Shown: positions 7,976 to 15,604 of the stretch, piece after piece | Layout: the number at the start of each line of letters is the position of its first letter | How positions within the stretch are numbered: position 1 is the first letter of the stretch | Origin: Paraburkholderia oxyphila NBRC 105797 | Lineage (GTDB): Bacteria > Pseudomonadota > Gammaproteobacteria > Burkholderiales > Burkholderiaceae | Length of the DNA stretch: 36,215 nucleotides | Reading direction: 5' to 3' | NCBI RefSeq assembly: GCF_000685075.1 | Contig: NZ_BAYD01000102.1 | Location: 1-36,215, forward strand | Notes under the pieces: generated by a model | Told to the model about the DNA's origin: nothing | The model's input: only the letters and a program-made list of their open reading frames with translations | Databases searched by the model: none | Position numbers and translations under genes: made by a program

Positions 7976-8535
7976 GCGAAATCGCCGAGATGCAAACGGC
8001 GCCTGCACCGGCCTGCGTGCCGCACGCCCTCCATCACGAGATCGAGCAATTCCTCTTTCACGAAGCCGCGCTGCTCGACGAATGGCGCTTTCGCGACTGG
8101 CTCGAATTGATGGCGCAGGACATTCACTACACCATGCGCACGACCGTCAATGCGCAGACGCGCGATCGGCGGCGCGGTGTGCAGCCGCCCACCACGTGGA
8201 TTTTCAACGACACGCACTTTCAGCTCGAACGCCGCGTGGCGCGTCTGGAAACGGGCATGGCGTGGGCCGAGGAGCCGCCCTCGCGCACGCGCCACCTCGT
8301 GACGAACTTGCGCGTGCGCCCCTCCGGATCACCCGTCGAATACGAGGCGCACGTGAACTATCTGCTCTATCGCGCGCAGAAAGAGCGCGATGAAACCATT
8401 TATGTGGGCCGCCGCATCGACCGTGTGCGCCGCATGGCCGACGCCGGCTGCGCGCACGGCTGGCAAATCTGCCGCCGCGAGATCACGCTCGATCAGGCGG
8501 TGCTGTCCTCCCATAACCTGAGTGTGCTTTTCTGA
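7972..8535 (+). CDS. hcaF: 3-phenylpropionate/cinnamic acid dioxygenase, beta subunit
   Basis: Small, structural subunit of the alpha3beta3 dioxygenase; it has a SnoaL/cystatin-like fold and no cofactor. The protein has 187 residues against 172 in E. coli, the difference being an Ala/Pro-rich N-terminus. Family blocks are EIEQFLFHEAALLDEWRF near residues 22-39, PPTTWIFNDT, and RTRHLVTNLRV, with the C-terminal LDQAVLSSHNLSVLF typical of these subunits. The ATG overlaps the hcaE stop by four bases, indicating translational coupling that helps keep subunit amounts equal. hcaC starts two bases after its stop. Confidence 0.95.
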   Translation: MSEIAEMQTAPAPACVPHALHHEIEQFLFHEAALLDEWRFRDWLELMAQDIHYTMRTTVNAQTRDRRRGVQPPTTWIFNDTHFQLERRVARLETGMAWAEEPPSRTRHLVTNLRVRPSGSPVEYEAHVNYLLYRAQKERDETIYVGRRIDRVRRMADAGCAHGWQICRREITLDQAVLSSHNLSVLF

Positions 8536-8537
8536 TC

Positions 8538-8858
8538 ATGGCCCATATCTTTGTCTGCCAGGACGACGCATTGTCCGATGGCGAAGCCATCAAGGTCGAT
8601 GCTCCGACCGCCGCCATCGCCGTTTTCAAGGTGAACGGCGAGCTCTACGCGCTGAACGACCGCTGCACGCACGGCAACGCTTCGATGTCCGAAGGGTATA
8701 TCGAGGACGACGGCACGGTGGAATGCCCGCTGCACGCCGCGCGCTTTTGCCTGAAGACCGGCACGGCGCTGTGCCAGCCCGCCACCGAGGCGCTCAAGAC
8801 CTTCCCGGTCGCATTGGTCGACGGTGCTATTTACATTGACGTGCCGGAGGCCGCGTGA
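8538..8858 (+). CDS. hcaC: 3-phenylpropionate dioxygenase ferredoxin subunit
   Basis: Rieske-type ferredoxin that carries electrons from reductase HcaD to HcaE. The 106 residues contain the [2Fe-2S] ligands C43, H45, C63 and H66 in CTHG and CPLH, separated as in the family (C-x-H-x17-C-x2-H). The block NASMSEGY between the ligand pairs is identical to the remembered E. coli protein, and the C-terminus VDGAIYIDVPEA fits too. The length matches E. coli HcaC. Its stop overlaps the hcaB start (TGATG). Confidence 0.96.
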   Translation: MAHIFVCQDDALSDGEAIKVDAPTAAIAVFKVNGELYALNDRCTHGNASMSEGYIEDDGTVECPLHAARFCLKTGTALCQPATEALKTFPVALVDGAIYIDVPEAA

Positions 8859-9685
8859 TGACTCCGTCCAAGGGCTGGCTCGACAATGAAGTGGCATTGA
8901 TCACGGGCGGCGGCTCGGGCCTCGGCCTCGCGCTCGTCGAGCGTTTCGTCGAAGAAGGCGCACGCGTGGCCGTGCTCGAACGCTCGGCGCAGAAGGTCGC
9001 GGTGCTGCGCGAGCGCTTCGACGCGCACACGCTCGTCGCCGTGCAAGGCGACGTCACGGCCTATGCCGACAACGAACGCGCCGTGCAAGCCGCCGTCGAC
9101 ACGTTCGGCAAGCTCGACGTCTTCATCGGCAACGCGGCGATCTGGGATCACGCGTCGAGCCTCGTCGACCTCTCGCCGGAACAACTCGAAAGCGGCTTTC
9201 AAGAACTCTTCTCGATCAACGTGAAGGGCTATCTGCTCGGTGCGAAGGCCGCCTCGCACGCGCTCATCGCGAGCGAGGGCAGCATGATCTTCACGCTCTC
9301 GAATTCGGCGCTCTATCCGGGCGGCGGCGGACCGCTCTACACGGCGAGCAAGCATGCCGCCGTGGGCATCATCCGCCAGCTCGCCTACGAGCTCGCACCA
9401 AAAATCCGCGTCAACGGCGTGGGCCCGTGCGGCATGGCAAGCGATCTGCGCGGCCCCGTTTCGCTCGGCCAGCAGGACCTGCGCATCATGGACTCGCGCA
9501 CGCCCGCAGCCATCGCCGGCATTCTGCCGCTGCAGTTCTTTCCGCAGCCCGCCGACTTCACCGGCCCCTACGTGATGCTCGCCTCGCGTGCGAACAACCG
9601 GGTGCTCAGTGGCGTGATGATCAATGCGGACGCCGGGCTTGGGATTCGTGGCATCCGCCACGCCGCGGGCGGCCTGCATCTCTGA
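8858..9685 (+). CDS. hcaB: 2,3-dihydroxy-2,3-dihydrophenylpropionate dehydrogenase
   Basis: Short-chain dehydrogenase that oxidises the cis-dihydrodiol made by HcaEFCD to 2,3-dihydroxyphenylpropionate (or the cinnamate analogue) with NAD+. The 275 residues show the SDR cofactor motif GGGSGLG at 17-23, the NAA motif near 92-94, and the catalytic S148/S150 region, Y161 and K165 (YTASK). The C-terminal block NRVLSGVMINADAGLGIRGI matches E. coli HcaB. I chose the ATG at 8858-8860, which overlaps the hcaC stop; a GTG directly before it (8855) would add only one residue. The stop overlaps the hcaD start. Confidence 0.95.
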   Translation: MTPSKGWLDNEVALITGGGSGLGLALVERFVEEGARVAVLERSAQKVAVLRERFDAHTLVAVQGDVTAYADNERAVQAAVDTFGKLDVFIGNAAIWDHASSLVDLSPEQLESGFQELFSINVKGYLLGAKAASHALIASEGSMIFTLSNSALYPGGGGPLYTASKHAAVGIIRQLAYELAPKIRVNGVGPCGMASDLRGPVSLGQQDLRIMDSRTPAAIAGILPLQFFPQPADFTGPYVMLASRANNRVLSGVMINADAGLGIRGIRHAAGGLHL

Positions 9686-10935
9686 TGGACACGCCAATGA
9701 CGAATGCCTCGACCATTGCGATCGTGGGCGCGGGACAAGCGGGCGCGATCGCCGCTGCGGAACTGCGCCAGCAGGGCTACGCGGGCCGCGTCGTGTTGAT
9801 TGGCGACGAAACGCACGCGCCCTACGAGCGGCCACCGCTGTCGAAAGACGTGCTGCTGCAGCCGGAGAGCGCACGCTGCGCGATCTACGCGGACGACTTC
9901 TACGCGCAGCACGCCATCGAGCTCAGGCTCGGCATGCCGGCCGTCGCGCTCGACGCCGACGCACAAACCATCACGCTGCAAGACGGCGCCTCGATCGCCT
10001 TCGATCACTTGCTCCTTGCCACCGGTGCACGCGCACGCCGCCTGCCGATGCTCGATGCGCTGGGCGGGCTGGGCTTGGACGTCCACACCTTGCGCACGCT
10101 CGACGACGCGCGGCGCCTGCGCACGGCCCTTCAGCCAGGCAAGCGCGTGCTGCTGGTGGGTGCGGGCGTGATCGGCCTCGAACTCGCCTCTAGCGCGATC
10201 GATCTCGGCGCACAGGTCAGTGTGATCGAGCAGGCGCCGCTCGCGATGGCGCGCTGCGCTCCGGCCGTGCTGAGCCACCATCTCTGCGAGACGCATCGCG
10301 CACGCGGCGTTGCGCTGCATCTGGGCGTGCCGCTCGCATCGGCCGCACGCGAGCACGACGAAATCGTGCTCACGCTCGAAGATGGCACGCGCCTCGCAGG
10401 CAATGCCGTGATCTATGGTATCGGTGTGGAACCCGAAACGGCGCTCGCAAGCATGGCTGGCCTCGAGGTCGAGAACGGCATCGTGATCGACGCACAATGC
10501 CGCACATCGCATCCGCGCATTTATGCGGCGGGCGATGCCGCCGGCCAGCGCAGCGTTGCAAATGCAGGCATCGCCCGCCAGGAAACATGGGAGAACGCGA
10601 AGCATCAGGCTGTGACAGCCGCGCGCGCGATGCTGGGCATCGCGCCCGAAGCGCTGGACGCGCCCTGGTTCTGGACCGATCAGTGCGGCCTGAACGTGCA
10701 ATTCGCGGGCGACATGCGCGCCGCCGAATGGATCGGCCGCGGTTCGCTCTCGGCGCCGCCGTGCGTATTGTTCGGTCTCGACGCCGATGGCGTACTGGTG
10801 GGCGCCATCACCGTGAACCTGGGCCGCGAGATGCGCAACGCGAAAGCGCTGATCGCGAGGCGCGCCCGGATCGCGCGCGATGTGCTCGCCGATCCGGCGC
10901 ACTCCCTGCGTGATCTGGCCCGCGCCGCATCCTGA
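9685..10935 (+). CDS. hcaD: 3-phenylpropionate dioxygenase ferredoxin-NAD(+) reductase
   Basis: FAD-containing reductase that moves electrons from NADH to ferredoxin HcaC. The 416 residues contain two dinucleotide-binding motifs: GAGQAG near 15-20 for FAD and VGAGVIGLELAS near 155 for NAD. ERPPLSK and YAAGDAA are further typical blocks. The C-terminal region is like E. coli HcaD (NVQFAGDM, GAITVNLGREMR). E. coli HcaD has 400 residues. The start is the ATG at 9685-9687 overlapping the hcaB stop (TGATG); a second ATG at 9697 is possible. It is the last gene of the hca operon; no transporter gene (hcaT) follows, the next feature being a tRNA. Confidence 0.94.
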   Translation: MDTPMTNASTIAIVGAGQAGAIAAAELRQQGYAGRVVLIGDETHAPYERPPLSKDVLLQPESARCAIYADDFYAQHAIELRLGMPAVALDADAQTITLQDGASIAFDHLLLATGARARRLPMLDALGGLGLDVHTLRTLDDARRLRTALQPGKRVLLVGAGVIGLELASSAIDLGAQVSVIEQAPLAMARCAPAVLSHHLCETHRARGVALHLGVPLASAAREHDEIVLTLEDGTRLAGNAVIYGIGVEPETALASMAGLEVENGIVIDAQCRTSHPRIYAAGDAAGQRSVANAGIARQETWENAKHQAVTAARAMLGIAPEALDAPWFWTDQCGLNVQFAGDMRAAEWIGRGSLSAPPCVLFGLDADGVLVGAITVNLGREMRNAKALIARRARIARDVLADPAHSLRDLARAAS

Positions 10936-10957
10936 ACCCGCTCGTCAGGTCGGCGAG

Positions 10958-10990
10958 AAGCGCCTTTTCAACAATTTGCGAAAAGCGCTT
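10958..10990 (+). terminator. Weak hairpin after hcaD
   Basis: AAGCGCCTTTT and AAAAGCGCTT pair with one bulged base across a 12-base loop. There is no T-run after it, and its right arm abuts the -35 of the tRNA promoter, so terminator function for the hca operon is only a possibility. Confidence 0.25.
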
Positions 10991-11017
10991 GCAAGCCCGC
11001 GCGAGTCTCTCTATAAT
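10989..11017 (+). promoter_or_regulatory. Predicted tRNA-Val promoter
   Basis: TTGCAA (10989-10994), a 17-base spacer and a consensus TATAAT (11012-11017) give a strong sigma70-type promoter. The predicted start is near 11024, seven bases before the mature tRNA, a short leader typical for stable RNA genes. Confidence 0.85.
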
Positions 11018-11030
11018 TCGCGCTCTCAAC

Positions 11031-11107
11031 AGGCTCGTAGCTCAGTTGGTTAGAGCACCACCTTGACATGGTGGGGGTCGTTGGTTCGAATCCAATCGAG
11101 CCTACCA
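11031..11107 (+). tRNA. tRNA-Val (anticodon GAC)
   Basis: A 77-base tRNA with encoded CCA. The acceptor stem AGGCTCG pairs perfectly with CGAGCCT, the D arm is GCTCAGTTGGTTAGAGC, the anticodon stem CCACC/GGTGG encloses the loop TTGACAT with anticodon GAC, and the T arm is GTTGG-TTCGAAT-CCAAT. It reads the valine codons GUC and GUU. It has its own promoter and a strong terminator. No integrase, direct repeat or other sign of a mobile element is seen next to it. Confidence 0.98.
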
Positions 11108-11156
11108 ACGAATATGCAGTAGCGCGTGCGCACGCAGTTCAGCACCACGCAATGAC

Positions 11157-11195
11157 AATGACGCACTCCCTCACGGGACTGCGTCATTTTCTTTT
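11157..11195 (+). terminator. Rho-independent terminator after tRNA-Val
   Basis: AATGACGCA pairs with TGCGTCATT, and inside it TCCC pairs with GGGA around the loop TCAC. The stem is followed by the T-rich tail TTTTCTTTT. It ends the rightward tRNA transcript. Confidence 0.9.
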
Positions 11196-11204
11196 GGCTC
11201 TTTC

Positions 11205-11238
11205 AAAAAGTGCAGGCGCGTCGAACACGCCTGCACTT
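11205..11238 (-). terminator. Rho-independent terminator after gltI-like gene
   Basis: Read leftward, AAGTGCAGGCG and CGCCTGCACTT form an 11-bp perfect stem with a 9-base loop, followed by TTTTT. It lies 22 bases after the stop of the amino acid-binding protein gene. With the preceding terminator it forms a back-to-back pair between convergent transcripts. Confidence 0.88.
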
Positions 11239-11260
11239 GCCAATCAGCCGTGAACCCGCA

Positions 11261-12160
11261 TCAATCGAGCGCCTTGTCGTTCGGATGCGCGAACAGTTCC
11301 TTCATCTGCTGCGAAAGCGGATAGTCGAGATTCATGCCGTTGGGCGGGATCGGCTGCGTGAACCACTTCGTGTAGAGCTTCGCCATTTCGCCCGAGGTCT
11401 GCATCTTCGCGACCGTCTCGTCCACGAGCGCCTTGAATTGCGGATCGTCGCGCCGCAGCATGCACGCGTAGTTCTCCGAAACAGGCGGCGTGCCCACGAC
11501 GACATAATCCTGCGGGTTCTTCGTCTTCGCGCGCTCGCCGTAGAGCAGCGGCTCGTCCATGACGAACGCCACGGCGCGCCCCGTCGTCACGTTGAGGAAC
11601 GATTCGGCGTGGTCTTTCGCGCTGATGATCGTCATGTTCATATGCTTCTCTTCATTCATCTTGCGCAACAGGCGCTCGTCCGACGTGCCCGCCGTGGTCA
11701 CGACAGTCTTGCCCGCGAGGTCGGGGAAGTCCTTCACGCCGGAGTCCTTGCGCGTAATGAAGCGAATGCCGTAGAGGAAGATGCTGTTCGAGAACGCGGC
11801 CTGATTCTGGCGCTCGAACGTATTCGTGGTGGAGCCGCATTCGATGTCGATGGTGCCGTTCTGCACGAGCGGAATGCGGTTTTGCGAGGTGATCGGAATC
11901 GTCTTCACCTTCAGGTTCGGCGTATTGGTCTTCTGCTTGACCGCATCGACGATCTTCAGCGCGATCTCCTGCGAATAGCCAATCACGTTCTGGTTCTGGT
12001 CGTAGTAAGAGAACGGAATCGACGACTCGCGCGTGCCGAGCACGATCACGCCGCTGTCGTGAACCTTCTTGAGCGTGCCCGTGAGCTCGTCCGCGTGCGC
12101 GATGCCCGAGAGCACCGTGAATGCCAGCGCCATCGCCGCGATCAGTTTCGTTTTGTTCAT
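11261..12160 (-). CDS. gltI: Glutamate/aspartate-type ABC transporter substrate-binding protein
   Basis: Periplasmic binding protein of the polar amino acid family (SBP family 3). The 299 residues begin with a Sec signal peptide, MNKTKLIAAMALAFTVLSGI, cleaved most likely after AHA at residue 23. The mature part has the GltI-like blocks IVLGTRESSIPFSYYD, SQNRIPLVQNGTIDIECGST and FVMDEPLLYG. The ATG at 12158-12160 was chosen because the signal peptide starts there and GGGAGAAGAG lies upstream. No permease or ATPase gene (gltJKL) is next to it; it is an orphan located downstream of the dadA-like gene and ends at a strong terminator. Uptake of glutamate, aspartate or a related acid is inferred from the family only. 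Confidence 0.8.
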   Translation of the reverse strand: MNKTKLIAAMALAFTVLSGIAHADELTGTLKKVHDSGVIVLGTRESSIPFSYYDQNQNVIGYSQEIALKIVDAVKQKTNTPNLKVKTIPITSQNRIPLVQNGTIDIECGSTTNTFERQNQAAFSNSIFLYGIRFITRKDSGVKDFPDLAGKTVVTTAGTSDERLLRKMNEEKHMNMTIISAKDHAESFLNVTTGRAVAFVMDEPLLYGERAKTKNPQDYVVVGTPPVSENYACMLRRDDPQFKALVDETVAKMQTSGEMAKLYTKWFTQPIPPNGMNLDYPLSQQMKELFAHPNDKALD

Positions 12161-12219
12161 CGTGCTCTTCTCCCAACTCGTCAAAGTGAAGATGTTGCCT
12201 CGCAGTGAATGCGCGGTTC

Positions 12220-12292
12220 GTGGTGCCCCGTTTTGATGCCCCGTTGATGCCTGGATCTGATGCGTGATGCCGTATGCGTGTTGCCTGATGCC
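12220..12292. repeat. Degenerate TGATGCC short repeats
   Basis: The gap between dadA and the gltI-like gene contains TGATGCC at 12234, 12245, 12265 and 12286 and TGATGCG at 12258, at irregular 7- to 21-base steps. It looks like slippage-derived low-complexity DNA. No function is evident. Confidence 0.5.
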
Positions 12293-12308
12293 TGCTGCTC
12301 GCCGTGGT

Positions 12309-13556
12309 TCAGCGACCGGGCGCGAACGGACCGCCGTCGAGCGCCAGCTCGCGCCCGGTGAGCAGATCGGCCATCAGTTGCGCGCTCCCGCACGCCAGCG
12401 TGAAGCCTAGCGCGCCGTGCCCCGTATTCATCCACAGATTGCGGAAATGCGTCGCGCCGATCAGCGGCTTGCTGTCCGGGGTGGCCGGGCGCATGCCGGT
12501 CCACGTCTGGATCGCACCAAAGTCGCCGGCCTCGGGAAACGTCTCGCGCGCCTGGCGCGTGAGCAACGCAATGCGCTCGTTGTCCGCATGCGCGCTCATA
12601 CCCGTGAGATCGACCATGCCCGCAATGCGCAGCCGCTCGCCAAGCGGCGCGTAGACCACCTTGTGATGCGCATCCGTGACCGAGACGCGCGGCGCGCCCT
12701 GCGTGCTCGCATTGGGCAGCGTGAGACTGTATCCCTTGAGCGGATACATGGGCACGCTCACGCCGAGCGAAGCCAGCATGGGCTGGCTCTGAAAGCCCAG
12801 GCACACCACGAACGCATCCGCTTCGATTTCGCCTGCCGACGTCACGGCCGCCTGCACACTTTGTCCTTTCGTACGGAGTCCAGATAATTCGGTGGCGAGA
12901 CGCAAATCCACGCCGTCGCGCTGCGCCGCGCGCGCAAGACCGCGCGTAAAGCGGTCGCAATCGCCGGCTTCTTCACCCGGCGTGTGAATGCCGCCCGCCA
13001 GCTCGCCGCCGATGTGTGCGAGCGCAGGCTCGAGCGCGACGCACGCCGCGCCATCGAGCGCGTGCTGCTCGCAGCCGAACTGCGCCTGATAGCCGGCTTG
13101 GCTGCGCGCGCCCTCGAAGGCCTCGCGGTCGCGATACACCACGAGTTTGCCGTTGCGCACGTAGTCGAACGCGAGCGCCTCGCGCTCGACGAGTTCGTGC
13201 ATGAGGCGCTGGCTCAAAAAGCCGAGACCGAGCAGCTCCGCCGTGGTTGCGCGGCTGCGCGCGCGCGTGCAGGCGCGCAGAAACGCGACGCACCAGCGCC
13301 ATTGGCGCGGGTCCAGACGCGGCACGAAACGCAGTGCCGCCTCGCGCGAGAACAGCCATTGGGGCAGCTTCGGCAGCACCGAAGGATCCGCGAGCGGCGC
13401 CACGTAGCTATAGCTCAGCTGGCCGCCATTGGCGTGGCTGGTCTCCTGTGCCACGTCCGCGTGGCGCTCGACCAGCGTTACCTGATGTCCATCGCGGGCA
13501 AGAAAATACGCGGTCGTCACACCGATCACGCCGCCGCCCAGCACACAAATTCGCAT
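12309..13556 (-). CDS. dadA: D-amino acid dehydrogenase (DadA-like)
   Basis: FAD-dependent dehydrogenase that deaminates D-amino acids to 2-oxo acids and passes electrons to the respiratory chain at the inner membrane face. The 415 residues start with the FAD motif GGGVIG at 7-12, then ETSHANGGQLSYSYVAP and near the C-terminus the DadA signature TGMRPATPDSKPLIG and NLWMNTGHGALGFTLA. It is slightly shorter than typical DadA (about 430). The ATG at 13554-13556 is chosen by the FAD motif; longer frames upstream lack similarity. It is probably one of several DadA paralogues in such genomes. It precedes the amino acid-binding protein gene by 148 bases on the same strand, suggesting linked amino acid uptake and oxidation. 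Confidence 0.85.
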   Translation of the reverse strand: MRICVLGGGVIGVTTAYFLARDGHQVTLVERHADVAQETSHANGGQLSYSYVAPLADPSVLPKLPQWLFSREAALRFVPRLDPRQWRWCVAFLRACTRARSRATTAELLGLGFLSQRLMHELVEREALAFDYVRNGKLVVYRDREAFEGARSQAGYQAQFGCEQHALDGAACVALEPALAHIGGELAGGIHTPGEEAGDCDRFTRGLARAAQRDGVDLRLATELSGLRTKGQSVQAAVTSAGEIEADAFVVCLGFQSQPMLASLGVSVPMYPLKGYSLTLPNASTQGAPRVSVTDAHHKVVYAPLGERLRIAGMVDLTGMSAHADNERIALLTRQARETFPEAGDFGAIQTWTGMRPATPDSKPLIGATHFRNLWMNTGHGALGFTLACGSAQLMADLLTGRELALDGGPFAPGR

Positions 13557-13638
13557 ATCCCGCTGTTCTCGTTGGTTTTCGTGTTCTATGGCCGCCCCGG
13601 CGGCCCATGACACCAGTTTCGCGAGACAAAATCACAAA

Positions 13639-13677
13639 CTCAATTGCGAATTGAGCTAGGGGTATAACCTCAGGTTA
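13639..13677. promoter_or_regulatory. Two palindromes in the dadA upstream region
   Basis: CTCAATT-GCG-AATTGAG (13639-13655) and TAACCT-C-AGGTTA (13665-13677) are perfect inverted repeats 9 bases apart, about 83-121 bases upstream of dadA. They are the only AT-rich part of the gap and probably bind a regulator or overlap the promoter. The factor is unknown. Confidence 0.5.
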
Positions 13678-13792
13678 AGGAAAGCGCCTCGCGGGTGCGG
13701 GATGCCACAAACGACGTACGCCAATTACGCGGTGTTGGGCGAATTTCTGCGCACAACGGCAGACAGGCAAGGCCTTGCGCCTTGCCTTTTTC

Positions 13793-13823
13793 CCATGGCC
13801 CGGCGCGAGCGCGCCGGCCATGG
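13793..13823 (-). terminator. Hairpin after the SYLF lipoprotein gene
   Basis: CCATGGCC(C)GGCGC and GCGCCGGCCATGG pair with one bulge around a short loop, starting 9 bases after the leftward gene's stop. There is no T-run on the leftward strand, so termination strength is uncertain. Confidence 0.4.
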
Positions 13824-13832
13824 CGAGGCGCC

Positions 13833-14420
13833 CTAGATATTCAGCCGCGTGACCTTGGTGCCCGCAAGCGAGACGTCGGCCATGAGGCCCGCGTTGGTCA
13901 GGACGAACACTTCGACCGGATGGGTGGCCGTGTTGGTGTCGACGGCGCCGTTCGCGCCCACCGTCACGAGCGCGACCGAGGCGTCGGCGCCCGCGGCCCA
14001 GCCATCCGTGCTGCGGAATTTGGTTAGCGCGTCCTGGGTCATGAAGCAGAAGATGATGGCCTTCGACTGAGCGCCCGCTTGCAGGCCCAACGAGCCCGAT
14101 GCCGTGCTGTAGTAGCCCGTCGTGGCGCCGCCCACGCGCAGCGCGCCCTCGCCGTACTGGGCGCCGACGATGAAGCCGGCCTGCAGCACCGAAGGGAACA
14201 CCAGCACGCCGCGCGACTTCGCGACGAGCTCACGCGAGCCTTGCACGGTCGAATAGAGCTTCGCCAAGGCATTGTCGACGCTTGCGTCGATCGACTGGCG
14301 CTTTGACATATCGGTCGCCGCGTTCGAAGTGTTGCCTGGCGTAGTGGTACAGCCCGCGAGCGCCAGACCGCCGGAGGCAAGCGCGACGGCCGCCGAAAGC
14401 ATGAAGTTGCGTCGTTGCAT
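13833..14420 (-). CDS. SYLF (YSC84)-domain lipoprotein
   Basis: Small secreted lipoprotein of 195 residues. MQRRNFMLSAAVALASGGLA is a signal peptide ending in the lipobox LAGC with lipidated C24. The mature part holds the SYLF/YSC84 domain: DNALAKLYSTVQGSRELVAK, SRGVLVFPSVLQAGFIVG, GEGALRV and SKAIIFCFM, which in other proteins binds lipids or phosphoinositides. Bacterial members are envelope proteins of unknown role. The ATG at 14418-14420 was chosen for the signal peptide and the GGAG site nine bases upstream. That site abuts an inverted repeat (14431-14452) which could fold in the leader. It follows the DUF3300-DUF2950 operon on the same strand but is separated from it by a strong terminator. 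Confidence 0.85.
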   Translation of the reverse strand: MQRRNFMLSAAVALASGGLALAGCTTTPGNTSNAATDMSKRQSIDASVDNALAKLYSTVQGSRELVAKSRGVLVFPSVLQAGFIVGAQYGEGALRVGGATTGYYSTASGSLGLQAGAQSKAIIFCFMTQDALTKFRSTDGWAAGADASVALVTVGANGAVDTNTATHPVEVFVLTNAGLMADVSLAGTKVTRLNI

Positions 14421-14430
14421 GTCGTTGTCT

Positions 14431-14452
14431 CCACACAATAGAGGGTGTGTGG
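14431..14452 (-). promoter_or_regulatory. Leader hairpin touching the ribosome binding site
   Basis: Read leftward, CCACACA (14452-14446) and TGTGTGG (14437-14431) are perfect 7-bp arms with an 8-base loop. The last two G of the right arm are part of the GGAG ribosome binding site of the lipoprotein gene, so folding could limit translation. Prediction only. Confidence 0.4.
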
Positions 14453-14551
14453 AGGGGTGCCGCAAGGCGTGTGCCCGGGCATGCGATTGCACCCGATTTA
14501 TGGCATACCGACGCTCAGGTGCTCAAATGTTGCAATAGCGTCGAAGCGAAA

Positions 14552-14587
14552 CCGGCCGATGCAGGCCCATCTGCCTGCATCGGCCGG
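14552..14587 (-). terminator. Strong terminator of the DUF3300-DUF2950 operon
   Basis: CCGGCCGATGCAGGC and GCCTGCATCGGCCGG form a 15-bp perfect stem with a 6-base loop, 25 bases after the DUF2950 stop. On the leftward strand it is followed by TTTCGCTTCG, a modest T-rich tail. Confidence 0.8.
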
Positions 14588-14612
14588 CGACATGCTCACG
14601 TGCCCATCCGGC

Positions 14613-15584
14613 TCAAGGCGTGGTGGCCTGCCAGGACGAATCGGGATCGAAGCTCTTGAGCGCGGCGGCGGTGCGCGCGCCGTTGGGCCCGAGATTCTTC
14701 TGGTAGAGCTTGCCGTCCTGATTGACGATGAAGCTCATCACGCCCGTCTTGCCATACTGCGCCGGCCATGCCACGAGCGCGAAGCCGTTGGCCAGCTGGC
14801 CGTTCTCCATGTAGCTGCGCGCGCCGCCGTCCGCATGTGCCCCCTGCGCGGTGAGGATGCGGAAGTGGTAGCCGTGATACCCCTCCTGCGGCGTGACTTT
14901 TGCGTTGTGCGGCATGGTTTCGGCAAGCGGGCCGAGCGGGCTCTCGGCCTCACCGGGCTCGACCGGCCAGTATAGGCCGTCGTGCGTGCCGGGCGTGCTC
15001 ACGATGCGCTGTGCGTAGTGCTGCATCAGCTTGCGGTAGTCGTTCTGCGCGTCGACATAGGCGAGCGAGCTGAGCATGGCCGCGCGCTCGTTGCGGCCGA
15101 TGCGCCGCGTGAGCACTTCGCTTGCGCCCTCGCGCGGATCGAAGCGCCAGCCGCTGGCGTTCTGCACGATCGGGATGGGCAGCGTCCAGCCACTGTCGCC
15201 CACGGCCAGGTGGGCGCTCGCCTTGCCCGCCACGGGCGTTTCGTCGGCCACGATCTGATGGCCCTTCGCCCATGCGCCGAGGAAGTCGTAAATGTCTTCC
15301 TGGCCGATGTCCCTGGTGGGGATGAAGTGCTGGAAGTCGTTGCCGAGCACGTGCTTCATCGCATCGTGGTCGTTGGTGGCAAGCGCATTGGTGAATGCGT
15401 CGGCCGCGGCTTCGGGCGTGGCGTAGACCGCCTGCGCCGAGGCCACGCCCGCGCCGGGCATGGCGAGCAGCGCAGGCGCGGCGAACAGCGAGAACGCCAA
15501 TACTGAAGTGAGCCGGGCGAACCCGGCAGGCCGCGCGCTGCGCGATGCGCGTTGCGACAGACGGCGTGCGTGTTTGCGGATCAT
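14613..15584 (-). CDS. DUF2950 family secreted protein
   Basis: Protein of 323 residues with a long positively charged N-region and a signal peptide, with hydrophobic core LTSVLAFSLFAAPALLAM and probable cleavage after an Ala-x-Ala near ASAQA. The rest fits the DUF2950 family: YATPEAAADAFTNALATND, the GWTLPIPIV block, ASGWRFDP, and the C-terminal EGYHGYHFRILTAQG, GFALVAWPAQYG and SFIVNQDGKLYQKNLG. The function is unknown. It follows the DUF3300 gene by 20 bases, a pairing that recurs in proteobacteria, so the two probably act together in the periplasm. The ATG at 15582-15584 has a TAGGAG site; an upstream ATG (15608) would overlap the preceding gene. Confidence 0.85.
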   Translation of the reverse strand: MIRKHARRLSQRASRSARPAGFARLTSVLAFSLFAAPALLAMPGAGVASAQAVYATPEAAADAFTNALATNDHDAMKHVLGNDFQHFIPTRDIGQEDIYDFLGAWAKGHQIVADETPVAGKASAHLAVGDSGWTLPIPIVQNASGWRFDPREGASEVLTRRIGRNERAAMLSSLAYVDAQNDYRKLMQHYAQRIVSTPGTHDGLYWPVEPGEAESPLGPLAETMPHNAKVTPQEGYHGYHFRILTAQGAHADGGARSYMENGQLANGFALVAWPAQYGKTGVMSFIVNQDGKLYQKNLGPNGARTAAALKSFDPDSSWQATTP

Positions 15585-15604
15585 CGCAAGACTCCTATAG
15601 AGAT

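Noticed and set aside
11031..11107. tRNA-Val as an integration site of a mobile element
   Set aside because: No integrase, no repeated tRNA 3' end and no composition change is seen on either side.
13766..13791. GGCAAGG/CCTTGCC hairpin followed by TTTTT on the plus strand, like a terminator
   Set aside because: No rightward gene ends upstream of it; both neighbours are transcribed leftward, so it is not listed as a feature.
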